NCBI GenBank assembly: GCA_003427395.1
Contig: BFEA01000059.1
Location: forward strand, 1,239,838 to 1,263,697
Direction of reading: 5' to 3'
Source: Chara braunii
Lineage: Eukaryota; Streptophyta; Charophyceae; Charales; Characeae
DNA: 23,860 nucleotides
Positions 10,068 through 19,169 of this stretch are shown piece by piece (positions within the stretch are counted from its first letter, which is position 1; every line of letters starts with the position of its first letter). The notes under the pieces were generated by a model, which made no database searches, was not told the DNA's origin, and saw nothing but the letters and a program-made list of their open reading frames with translations. The translations under genes were made by a program, and so were the position numbers.

Positions 10068-10569
10068 AGGCCGATTACGCTACTTTCTTGACACAACACC
10101 TGTGTTCTTCCGCAACTCATCTCATGTTTTGCTTAAGAGGGACGCTGGACCCGGTTTCCAGCAGGTGGTAGACATGCAATGGGATGGAGCGGCATGAGTG
10201 GGCCAGCGACATCAATAGAAGGTATATCTCAAAGGTAGGGGGTGGGAGGAACTAGGGTGTAGCAGCAGGTATCTGGCGCCAGGTTCAGGGTGAAGAGGTT
10301 CTCCCCCCCCCCAACATCCTGCTCAGTCAATCCCCTGGACCCCAGGGTAATCAATGATGGCAGGAATATTCCACATCTCTGTTTTTCTGATATGGTTCGA
10401 ATTCTGCTCATGTAAGGGACGGTGGACCCATTTTCCAGCAGGTGTCGCTCCCCACCAATAGATGGGGCTCCCCCCCAGGTGTTAGCGGTGTCTGCTCTTA
10501 TCAGCACCACTAACACTGACCGGGGCGTGTTAAAAAAAAAAAAAAAAAAAAAAGGCCGATTACGCTACT
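10068..10569 (+). mobile_element. SINE-like retroelement inserted in LINE ORF2, with 17-bp target-site duplication
   Basis: AGGCCGATTACGCTACT lies at 10068-10084 and again at 10553-10569. Between them are 468 bp (10085-10552) ending in a run of about 21 A. Removing the insert and one duplicate restores the RT motif NYRPITLL followed by TVVHKVLAKLL. The element has no long frame. It contains a B-box-like word, GGTTCGAATTC, at 10394-10404, although no matching A box was found at the usual spacing. It also has an internal duplication of GGACCC..TTTTCCAGCAGGTG-like sequence (about 10139-10168 and 10415-10444) and a C run near 10302-10311. Target duplication plus tail indicate LINE-machinery retrotransposition; the SINE label is inferred. 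Confidence 0.85.
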
Positions 10570-12490
10570 GACTGTCGTACATAAAGTGTTAGCCAAACTT
10601 CTGGTTAACCGCCTCAGCAAGATTACAAGCAGTTGTTTCCACATCGACCAAACGGGTTTCATCCCAGGAAATTCATCCTCGACAATGTCATGACTTTGAC
10701 AGAATCAACTCGTTACATCAAGGACAGACGACTCAACGCAGCCATACTGTTCTTTGAAAAGGCATACGACCAAGTTAACTGGAACTTCCAGCAGCAGTGT
10801 ATGGAACGGATGGGGGTGGGACCAAACTTTCGAAGATGGGTCAGAGTACTGTATAATGACGCCCATAGTCAGGTCCAAGTCAAAGGATTCCTCCCCAGAC
10901 CCTTCAAGATGTCATGCTCGGTCTGCTAAGGGGACCCGCTCACGACACCCTTGTTTCTCTTCACGATGGAAGCGATAGCATCCTTTCTACGAAAGGATCC
11001 ATCCATCGACAGACTGGTCCCTGAACCGACTCTCCACACACATGTGGTGACCCTTCCGACTACACTACTCTTTGCGGATGATCTCACAACCATCATCAAG
11101 GCCTTTGAGGCTTCCTTTAAAGGACTTATCAAAGCTATACAATTCCAACTGGCCTCAGAAATGAAAGTCAATTGGCACAAGAACATGGGCTGGTGGCTGG
11201 CAGACAGTCAGCAACCTCCCCATGAAGTTTCCCCAATAGGGTTCGAGTGGCAAAATCTGAGAACGCCCCTGCGTTTTCTGGGAATCAAGCTTGCGGATTC
11301 CGGACCAGACCAGACCAGGGCATGGGAGATGCTGACGAAGATGTTATGCGAAATGGACACCTATTTCAGCGTCTACACGCTAGTCTTCAGAAGGGCGCTG
11401 GTACTAATTGCGTCCATTTTTTCCATGTTGTGGTATGCAGCCACCATATGGACACCAGAAGAAAATCGACACAACCCTCAAATGACGAGCACCTGCTTAC
11501 TTATGGACCGGGAATCCCGCGACACACGCTTCATACCAAAGGTGGCTTGGTCACACATCATCCAACCAAAGGGTAAGGGTGGTTTGGAAGTCCTTGATCC
11601 GGTTACTTAAACCAAGGCCCTTCAAACGAAGTGGATTGTCAAGTTCCTACTACAACAACGACTCCCCTCGACTACGCTGGCCTTGAATAGGATCAGACAG
11701 CTAGCTGCCTAAAGCCACCTCCCCGTCCAACATGCAAGGGCTCTTCTGGGTAATGTCGAAGTCTTGGGCGACTCGCAACAATGTTCAACGGACTAACGAG
11801 CAACAACAGGTGCAACCGCCGACCCACTTGGAGTACTGGATGTACCTTATCAGGATCTGGCGAGAGATCTTCCCGACCAAGGGTCGAAGTCCAACAAACA
11901 GAGAGGAAGTCCTGCACCAGCCCCTCTTCTGCAACCAATGGCTGAAAGACCCCTCCGATAAACCATGGATTCTGACGACACAGGATACCCGCTGGATTAC
12001 ATGGCTAGAAAAGGGCATCTGGCAACTTCAACACATCTAGAACCATCACTGCAATCGTTGGAAGACAATAGCGGAGCTCATAACAACTCTCAAAGGATGC
12101 CGCAACTTGGAGGACAACCGGCAGGTGATGTTACGATCCATATCACAGGATTGGGTGGCACTTTTACAAGCGCCCCCCGCCTGGACATCAGGGCAGTGGG
12201 CTACGTGGCGGTCACAAAACACTCCCACAGAAGTATTGTCATACGTAAAGGCAACAGGCCCGACAGGGGACTGGGGACTATGGACCATCCACGACATAGA
12301 ACAGTCAGGAAACAACATTAGCACGGTCTCTAAAACTGTACGTGCCCGAGTCACAACCAAACCGTCCTTCCTCAGTAAAATCAGAGTGGTGGAGGACGAA
12401 GACTACAAAACTTATCAGTCGGGCACAAGCGCTTATCAGGTATTGAAAATTCAGGAATGAAAATTCTGAAGTGAGAGTTTTGGGCAGTCT

Positions 12491-12875
12491 GAAAATCCTG
12501 AATGGTCCTAAAGTGGTGAAAGGTCCGAAGACCCTGAAAACCACCTGTTTAGGCAGGCTGCATCCTGAAGTGGTGAAGGGTATCCTGAAGTGGTCAAGTG
12601 AGAGTTTTGGGTAGTCTGAATTGACTCTGAAAATCCTGAATGGTCCTGAAGTGGTGAAAGGTCCGAAGACCATGAAAACAACCCTTCACCACTTGAGGAT
12701 GCAGCCCGCCTAAACAGGTGGTTTTCAGGGTCTTCGGAGTTTTCACCACTTCAGGACTATTCAGGATTTTCAGACGTGAATGGTCCTGAAGTGGTGAAAG
12801 GTCCGAAGACCCTGAAAACCACCTGTTTAGGCAGGCTGCATCCTGAAGTGGTGAAGGGTGTCCTGAAGTGGTGAT
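12491..12875. repeat. Fold-back repeat cluster inside LINE ORF2: about 100-bp unit, three direct copies and one inverted
   Basis: The unit includes TGGTCCTGAAGTGGTGAAAG, GTCCGAAGACCCTGAAAACC, ACCTGTTTAGGCAGGCTGCA and TCCTGAAGTGGTGAAGGG. Copies lie at 12491-12595, 12629-12678 (partial) and 12777-12875 on plus, and at 12680-12775 on minus. Adjacent inverted units could form a long hairpin. The cluster sits between the frame ending at 12460 and the zinc region restarting near 12975, so it is probably an insertion, but I found no clean flanking duplication. Confidence 0.85.
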
Positions 12876-13754
12876 GAAAAATACGACTGTTGTTAACCTT
12901 CTCTCGGGACGCAGAAGCGTACCAATATCCTAGACTACTCAACTAGTTTCGACTATAAACTTAGACGTAATCCGGTGAACACAGAGCTCATCTTGTCCCA
13001 GTGTTGGGAGAAATATATTACGGGGTGCCTTGGCAACACGGAGAAGCTTGACTGGCAGGTCCCCCTCGCCATCAGAAATACTCGTATAAGAAGCATGCAA
13101 TGGCTTATATACTATCAGGCCTTGTCGGTCAACACATGGGTCAACAGGAGAATGTTGGGAACTGGTAGGAGAGATTTCAACGATAGCTGCGCAGTCTGCG
13201 ATGATGGATCCCTCGAGGACGTGCTACACTGTCTGATAAACTGTCCTAATGCACAAAGAATTTGGAGCAGAACGCGAGCGTATTGGTTGGAGCTAGTCGG
13301 CGCATCGCTACCGGACAGCCTACTGACACTCCTGACGGGTTTGGCACAACCAAGTTTCAGAGAAGTCTGACATTCAACCCTCTTCAGAAGACTTCGTCCT
13401 TTTACATTGTGGATAATACGGAAGGCTCGATGCAAACAAACGATAGCACGCCAAAATAAATCGACCCTGGAGGCCTGGGAAAATGTTCTTCAACTTCTAC
13501 ACACGGAATACCAGGCAGATTGGCGCCGAGCAAACAAGAATATCAAGGGCGAGCCCACAAAAAAGCAAATAATCATAGACAAATTCATCAAGGACAGGCT
13601 CCGAACGGGCAAACTCGACACAGTACAAGGTGACCCCCCGCGATTGTTATGGAAAAGGACGAAGGAACAACAAGGGAGAGACAAAACCACGGTCCTTGCC
13701 TCGTTGGAAATGGCACAATCACAAAACAGTTCAGCAAACATAAATTCAGCTTAG

Positions 13755-14302
13755 TGGACTTACAGGACTATGGTTTCATGTAAAAAGGGACTTGGTCTCC
13801 ACGTCAGGGGGGACAGTAGGGTTTAGGGTCTTAGAAGAGCGGACAGAGAGGAAGAAAGTTTTGGGGTTCAGAGCGGAGGAATAGCACAGGTCTTATCTCT
13901 TGGACTAGGAACTGGTAAATCAAGTCATCATTATAACCGAGGGTCTAGGGTTTAGGACTTGTACAGAAGCTAGGCAAATAGGGTTTAGATTTGAAACCTT
14001 TCAAGGGAATCATACGCGTCCCAGAACACTCTGGTAAAACACACCTACCCGACAGCAGAACTGGGATTAGGTGGTTTGGCAAACTGAGATAGTACAGGCT
14101 AACTTAGGCAGCGCCGCAGGGGTAAGGGATGGTACATCATTCCTCAGGGAAGTATTCAACGCCATCCACTCGGGCCTCCCAGCCATAATTGGGGGGAGCG
14201 TGCATGTGTTTCTTATGTATCTCCTATTGACTTGCTGGGGGAAAGGAACCGGACTGCTGCTCCCCAGAATGGTAGGAGCCAGAACCATGAGGTTCTGTTA
14301 TT
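13755..14302 (+). other. LINE 3' untranslated region
   Basis: It lies between the end of ORF2 and the A-rich tail. It contains scattered TAGGGTTTAGG-like words (13817-13830, 13945-13960, 13979-13990) that resemble single plant telomere units, but no array. No gene seen. Confidence 0.6.
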
Positions 14303-14335
14303 AAAAAAAACAAAAAAAAAACAAAAAAAAAAAAA
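14303..14335 (+). other. A-rich 3' tail of the LINE
   Basis: A runs broken by single C residues, about 33 nt, follow the LINE 3' sequence directly and mark its 3' end. Confidence 0.75.
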
Positions 14336-14656
14336 CACGCACCTACTCTTCGATTCCTGAGTCCACTAGCAGACATCGTGACACCAGATGAAGACACGGC
14401 GTCATCACCTTTTTGTCCGCGCAGTCTCCAGGCACACTCTCCAAATTCGAGGTCCTAAGGCGAGTTCCTCAAAGGTCTATCCGCGTAACGAATTTTGCAG
14501 GCTGGGCACTCTCGGCCCACGGAGAGTGCCTATGGTGGATTCTGACTGGTATCCGAGGGTTTTTGGGTGATGGTATTGGATAGTTGGTGCAGCCATGAAA
14601 AACTCTCCAAAATCGGAGAGTGGAAAGTAGTGCAGCAAGACCCATATTCTACAAAG

Positions 14657-14692
14657 GGGCGGGGGGGGCGGGGGGGATCGGGGGGNGGAATC
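14657..14692 (+). repeat. Poly-G-rich tract with one undetermined base
   Basis: Runs of seven or eight G separated by C or ATC, with an N at 14686. It has G-quadruplex potential on the plus strand, and the N suggests sequencing or assembly difficulty here. Confidence 0.7.
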
Positions 14693-14757
14693 AACACAGC
14701 TGCCATCAGGAAGCAATGTTTCATTGGCGCATGAGCCAAAGCACTTAGGGCATCTGC

Positions 14758-16025
14758 AGATGTATCTGACTGCATTTATGGCTGACTGTGGATGTATCTG
14801 AGCGCAATATGTGCCGAGCGGAGTCAGAAACGTCGTGAGTATCCACTCAGCGCAGACTCACACCAGGACTTTCCTGGCTGTACACCACCGCTTTTCCGCC
14901 CTGGCCTAGATGCACCTGACCGTAATGACGTAGCGATCTTGGTGTGAGTGGCCTCCAGACATACCGACGTTTTTTTTGGGGGGGGAAGCAGTCTCGGAGT
15001 ATCTTCATTTCACTGACTTGGCTCAAACCAATATAGAGTCAGGGCATACTCACACTGGCGCTTCAGATGTAGATGCTATGCCTGATTGAAACAGCAAACA
15101 CAGTTAGTGTACAGTCCCACTGGGATACTGCGATTTATTGCATAGATGCATGTGGCTGTAATCAGGTCCAGAGGTAAGTCGAGAAAGTCCTAGTGTGAGT
15201 ATCCCCCTATTTTCTTCATCTGACCAGCGTGCGATCCGAACACGAGTCTGTTTACCAACAGTTACGCATATATGTATAGCCACAGAGGGGCAGGCGTACT
15301 GGGCTCAGTAGGAAAGAAGTCCTGGTGTGACTGTGCCCCCGCCAGTGGGGTACCCACAGGAAAAAAGACATCTCAGGTCACACTCACACTGGAACCGCCC
15401 TAAATGTGGGCCTCGCCACACCACTCTTGAAACCGAATTTTCAAGAGTCCAACACGCCGCCACACAACCTATTGAAAGTTTTATGCCAGAAACTTTTTCA
15501 AAAGCTGTCAGAAACGCGTCTCAAGAGTCGCTCTTGAAGAAACGAAACCCCCAGCCTGCAACACCAGTCCTTTCAAACGTCCTCGCGAGAAGTGCCCCTT
15601 GTTTTTCGAGAGCTGTCAGATCGTTACCCTGACACGGTGGTCGGATCGGTGGCCCATTTTCAAGAGTCCACTTGTGAAGAGGTCAACATTGTGCAGACAT
15701 CTGTGGGCCCGTTCCAATCTTCAAGAGCAGGCCGTTCCCGCCACACAGCACTCTTGAGAAACTGCAGACCAGCGCGCCCATTTTCAAGAGTCCAGTTTTC
15801 GAGAGTGCTGTGAGGCGAAGGGCCCTAAACTCTCGAAACCCTGGCTCTTGAAAATTCTGACAACTCTTGAAACAATTTCGCATTTCAAAAGTGAAACAAT
15901 TTCGCGTTTCAAGAGTGGTGTGGCGAGGCCCTGTATCTGACTGCAATTACGGCCATACCTGGATGAATCTGACAGCAGTCAGGTGCTGAGCTTCGTAAAA
16001 GAAGTAGGGGAGTGAATATGCCCTT
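14758..16025 (+). repeat. Degenerate satellite-like repeats around the TIR element
   Basis: Two similar 90-bp stretches begin TGTATCTGACTGCA at about 14761 and 15932. Both then carry GGATG.ATCTGA and end near GTGAGTAT.CC or GTGAATATGCCC. Weaker units start around 14908 (GATGCACCTGACCGTAATGA), 15143 (GATGCATGTGGCTGTAATC) and 15265. GTGTGAGT-like ends lie at about 14940, 15192 and 15326. Spacing is irregular (about 90-190 bp) and divergence is high. Confidence 0.5.
15408..15931. mobile_element. 524-bp non-autonomous TIR (MITE-like) element with 26-bp perfect terminal inverted repeats
   Basis: Left terminus 15408-15433 begins GGGCCTCGCCACACCACTCT. Right terminus 15906-15931 is its exact reverse complement over 26 bp. 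Flanking TGT at 15405-15407 and 15932-15934 may be a 3-bp target-site duplication. The interior encodes nothing recognisable but holds 11 copies of TCAAGAG or its complement CTCTTGA, two of them in the termini. A 24-bp tandem pair (GAAACAATTTCGC) starts at 15869 and 15893. The superfamily is not assigned: 3-bp duplications occur in PIF/Harbinger and CACTA elements, but TGT is not the usual TWA and the ends are not CACTA. Confidence 0.85.
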
Positions 16026-16403
16026 TGAGTTGTTGTTGTTTTGTTTTTTTGTCCTTTGTTTTTTTGTCCTTTTCCCTCCCCGCTGTCCTCTCGGGGTCAT
16101 GATGGCACCTGCGGCCACATAATGCTGCTCAGCCCACATAGCACCGCACACGCATCATTTTCACACTTCCTGCCCATGAAGGAGCACGCCCGGCCCGCTC
16201 GAGTCACATTATACCACCCTGCGGGGGGAAGAGAAGAGCACAGCAGGGGGAGGAGGGGCGGGGGGATGAATGGAGCACACGAGCACAAACTGGCCTGCGA
16301 GAAAGGGTGTTGGCACCGTACGGTCCACACAATATAGCCTGTTCCACATGGGGCAGCCCAGTCCGATCCTTCCGTGTATAGGTGGTAGGATTGGACCTGG
16401 GTC
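15935..16403. other. Non-coding stretch with T-rich tract
   Basis: It holds the last satellite-like unit, then a T-rich tract at 16028-16074 in which TTTTTTTGTCCTTT is repeated. This could be the tail of a minus-strand retroelement whose body I cannot define. No gene seen. Confidence 0.4.
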
Positions 16404-16535
16404 CACTTGTAGTTTCTGAAAAGCACTTCCCCAGGTGACAGTATCAAAATTCCTTGAACATTGAAGAGTTTGTGCACAAGTTTGGGCGTCAACAGGTGGC
16501 CATACACTTTTCATGTGTAAGAAATCACAGCACTG
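16404..16535 (-). repeat. 132-bp dispersed repeat, copy 2 (frame interrupted)
   Basis: It pairs with 4175-4307. The minus frame reads LTPKLVHKLFNVQGI then ILSPGEVLFRNYK, but the position equivalent to the Trp codon (TGG) in copy 1 is TGA here, so the peptide is cut upstream. Both copies lie near opposite ends of the same 13.4-kb intron and on the host-gene strand. Confidence 0.75.
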
Positions 16536-17361
16536 TGCACCACTGAACTATTGGTGATCAGAGCATGATCATCACACTGCTTCTGGCCAGTGTAAGATCA
16601 CACTGCAACAAGAGGGCTGCCTGTGGCTTTGGCAGTGCGAGCCTGCGCCTGGGCATACCAGAAACAGCCTGGACCAACCATTACACTTTCTGCTGCCTAA
16701 GCAAAGCTGTGACGCCGTGTTGCAAGAGTATCGTTTGGGCATAAAGCGTGAAGCAGTATCTCACAAGGCAGTCATGCTGCTGCTCTGCCCACAGGATGAA
16801 GTTAGGCGGAGCTCGCCGAGCGGTGGAGCTCGAGGGTGGAGAAGAAGACCTCCCTGGCTATAGAGCAAGAATAGTAGGAGGGAGTAGGCCTTGACTATGG
16901 AGGTTGCCATGCTCGAACACAGCTACCCGGCTGCTACACCCTGATCATCAATGTATACAAGCTATCTTTCCAACCTAATGCACGCATGATGAGTGTGCAT
17001 TGTGCTAGTGGTAGCTTGTAGTCAATTTGGCATAGTGTCCCTGGAATGGATGAATGTTTTCTTTCTTTCACTACACAGCCGAAGAACACGGTTCACTCTT
17101 CAAGCCAATAACCACACAGATCATTGGACTGTCGACACTACACTTTGCATTGTTTGAAATCTTCACACTTCAAGCCAATAATCCACAGTGCCAATGTGAT
17201 ATCATCGTGGAGATTGGTCTCGTTAGAGGATGAGAGAAAAGACTGAAGTGATATGCCTGATTAATCTGAATAAAACAGAGATTGGGATACTGGTTTGATT
17301 CCTGGCTGGTTTGGGATGAAATGTGACAGGGAATGAGACAGTATGCTACACATAGAACTTA
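16536..17361. other. Intron sequence next to the bromodomain exon
   Basis: No gene, tandem array or transposon ends were recognised. One short direct repeat, CTTCAAGCCAATAA, lies at 17099-17112 and 17168-17181. Confidence 0.4.
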
Positions 17362-17362
17362 C

Positions 17363-17570
17363 CGGTTATCATCTCTGGCATCCATGTGGTCCCGGATAGT
17401 TCCTAGGTCAATTGGTCGCTTGATTACGTCAAAGTAATCATGAAGGCCAAGTTCTTCAACGTCCACTGGCTTCAGGAAAGGCCATGCCCACTTATGATGC
17501 ATAAGCTGCACAAGTAAACCACACCGAAGTCGCACTTTGTCATAAGATCGGGTAATTTCAGTTCCGTAAC
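17363..17570 (-). CDS. GTE: GTE1/GTE6-like bromodomain protein, internal exon (first half of bromodomain)
   Basis: This exon encodes the N-terminal half of a bromodomain, the acetyl-lysine reader of plant GTE (BET-class) chromatin proteins, which act in the nucleus on acetylated histones. Read from 17570 downward it gives 68 full codons. They include LLVQLMHHKWAWPFLKPVDV, with the WPF shelf, and then GLHDYFDVIKRPIDLGTIRD (end of the ZA loop and helix A). The phrases HKWAWPF and GLHDYF are typical of the GTE1/GTE6 subgroup. The exon ends in CG followed by the strong donor GTAAGTT at 17362, leaving a two-base codon start that the next exon completes. The 5' boundary is less certain: I chose the AG at 17572-17571 because it follows a pyrimidine-rich stretch and because the same frame meets a stop just upstream. 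Upstream exons are needed, since the exon starts mid-codon. Similarity is judged from memory of the family, not from a search. Confidence 0.88.
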
Positions 17571-18990
17571 CTGGTGAAATGGTTCATTCTTCTAACCGGC
17601 AAGCACATAATTGTATTTCCAGATGCATGACTGGGACTTCGTCACGTGGGAGACCACCAAACCAACCTAGACCAATTCACCTGACTAAGCAGGTTCATAC
17701 TCATGTTTTTGTCTCACCTGGTCTTTGGTTAGATTTCCGTTGCCACTGCCAGCAGCTACTATCCAAGCTCAGACACCATCCAACACACACCGATGCTATC
17801 CTAAATTTCCTAATGGATTAAAGTTACCCATCGATCTAAATCCACACACTTGTCCTAGACCTCGTCTCACTCTGCGAGAAGATCATCTGTACTGAATACT
17901 GGTCACCTGCTTGCCAAGGAAGCCTCTACAAGTATTCACTGCTAAGTGTTCAGTCAAAACTCCAGATCTGATTTCCCATCTGCTTCCTTCCCTTCTTCCT
18001 CTTCATTTGTAATGACCTGTAAAATCACAGACTGAGAACTCTGCTGTTTTCTGAGTTTTGCCACTGGACTACGCGACTTGCTGAGATTCCCGCATTCTGC
18101 TGAGATTTCTAAGTACGCGAGTGCACATGATTGCCGAGTTTCCGTGTGTTTGTCTGATTGCAGTATTGCTTGGGTGTGCGTGCAACCCGCCAAGGTACTT
18201 GTATGCCCTAGAGGCCCTCGGGGCTGGTACTTACCTGTGGACGTGCTTTTGTGGGTTGCAGCACGAACTTAGTAGGCTAGGCCCGCGTAGGATGGAAAAC
18301 ACTCCAAGTAGTGGGCAGGTAGGCAGAAGAAGACAAAAAGTTAGTACCTTTAGAGGCCGATGGAATTTTAGGGGTACCCGTCTAGTAGTCTGAGTCTAGG
18401 GCCTGTAGCGAGGGATATCAGACGGCAATGATGTTTTTTCCCTCCGAAAAGGGGGAAGGTACCCGTAGCTTGGGAGGCCGAGCAGCCTGGAAAGTCACCG
18501 CCCGAAGTGGCAGTAGACCGGTATATTTTGGAGGAGAGTGAAGATCTCCTCCTAATTTTGCGTCGAGCAAGTTTGGCGACCAGCCGATGGAGCGAGCGCT
18601 CAGCTTGGAGGAGCGCTGGGAAGGAAGAAGGCTGGCTTGCCCGTCCACCGCAGCTATGGTGGAGAGGACCAAGGAGCAGGCTCTGGGAAAGGAGTAGGAG
18701 GAGGAAGTCGGTGAGCAAAGAGGAGAGTGGCGGGGGTGCTTACCTGGCTATGGTGGTCTGCATCTTCATCTTCTTGGTTGGCGCTGCACCTGGAAGGCCC
18801 CATTTGGGGTTGGTTTCTTCAAGGAAGACTTCGAGGTAGTGTTAGGCATGGCCGCCTTAGTAGGAGGGACACATTCACATTGTTTTTGCGTTGTCCCTCA
18901 AGCCTTGCTCCGTTAGTCCGCCATAGCCACCTACTTGACTAAGGACGAGGAGGGTGTATGAGATGGCTATGGTGGACCTCGTGAGTGGCT
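17571..18990. other. Region expected to hold upstream GTE exons; none proven
   Basis: Two consensus-like minus-strand donors are visible: CCACAG|GTAAGTAC (intron start near 18235) and AGCCAG|GTAAGC (intron start 18743). A 20-codon open stretch from an ATG at 18803 to 18744 precedes the second. A peptide fragment with KLRKQQ lies near 18040-18060 and vaguely recalls the IRKQQ stretch upstream of GTE1/GTE6 bromodomains. None of these gives a confirmed exon. Confidence 0.3.
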
Positions 18991-19027
18991 GGCAGTAAGG
19001 AGGAAATTCGGACATCTTTGATTGTTA

Positions 19028-19057
19028 TTAATACTTATTATTATTATTATATTATTA

Positions 19058-19089
<32 letters not shown>
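19028..19089 (+). repeat. ATT microsatellite
   Basis: Mostly TTA/ATT trinucleotides with a few interruptions, about 60 bp. Confidence 0.9.
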
Positions 19090-19169
19090 CTCATGAAGAA
19101 GTTGGGGGAGCTGAAAGAGGTTGGAGATGGTAGCGAGTTAGAGAGGGATTTGACATTGATGATTGGTCT

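Larger units (their letters stand above)
8296..13754 (+). pseudogene. LINE ORF2: endonuclease, reverse transcriptase and C-terminal zinc region, heavily mutated
   Basis: The Met at 8296 opens the endonuclease, with LRAVSWNVNGL (8350-8382) and DILCLQETHL (8459-8488). A frameshift near 8550-8580 leads into SIYGPN and a GD*N motif (TAG at 8824), then DPYRTLQPASKAFTYF. RT motifs follow: KTPGRDGLSKEFW (9885-9923), LLYKKG with DIKNYRPITLL (split by an insertion at 10085), DQTGFIPG, FEKAYDQVNW, GDPLTTPLF, the FADD catalytic box (11071-11082), LASEMKVNW and FLGIKL. After PKGKGGLEVLD the C-terminal part holds C-x2-C-x9-HC-x3-C (13188-13244), typical of the zf-RVT region, and ends with LEAWENVLQLLHTEY. 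Stops include TAA at 10002, 10927, 11608, 11710 and 11794. Two insertions split it. It is clearly non-functional. Confidence 0.88.
5945..14335 (+). mobile_element. Decayed L1-type non-LTR retrotransposon (LINE) with ORF1, ORF2, 3' UTR and A-rich tail
   Basis: The order is ORF1 with a zinc knuckle, a spacer, ORF2 with an apurinic endonuclease then reverse transcriptase then a zf-RVT-like zinc region, about 550 bp of 3' untranslated sequence, and an A-rich tail at 14303-14335. This is the usual plan of plant L1 elements, which copy themselves by target-primed reverse transcription. The element lies in the GTE intron, antisense to the host gene. It is inactive: both ORFs carry frameshifts and stops, and ORF2 is broken by a SINE-like element (10085-10552) and a fold-back repeat cluster (about 12466-12878). 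The 5' boundary is uncertain and no flanking target duplication was found. Without the two insertions it is about 7.5 kb. Confidence 0.88.
3932..17362 (-). other. Predicted 13,431-bp intron splitting the bromodomain
   Basis: The donor GTAAGTT lies at 17362 and the acceptor TTCGACCAG ends at 3932. The reading phase matches across the gap (CG|G). The cut falls between the helix A region and helix B of the bromodomain. The intron holds the LINE (opposite strand to the gene), a SINE-like insertion, a TIR element, a minisatellite, a satellite-like region and two copies of a 133-bp repeat. Length and boundaries are inferred from the protein match and splice consensus; no transcript evidence is available. 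Confidence 0.8.

Noticed and set aside
13817-13990. TAGGGTTTAGG words, possible interstitial telomere array
   Set aside because: Only isolated one- to two-unit matches lie within the LINE 3' region; no tandem array is present.
18368-18839. Overlapping open frames on both strands near 18.5 kb
   Set aside because: No recognisable domain, and the two strands give equally long frames, so coding status cannot be supported.
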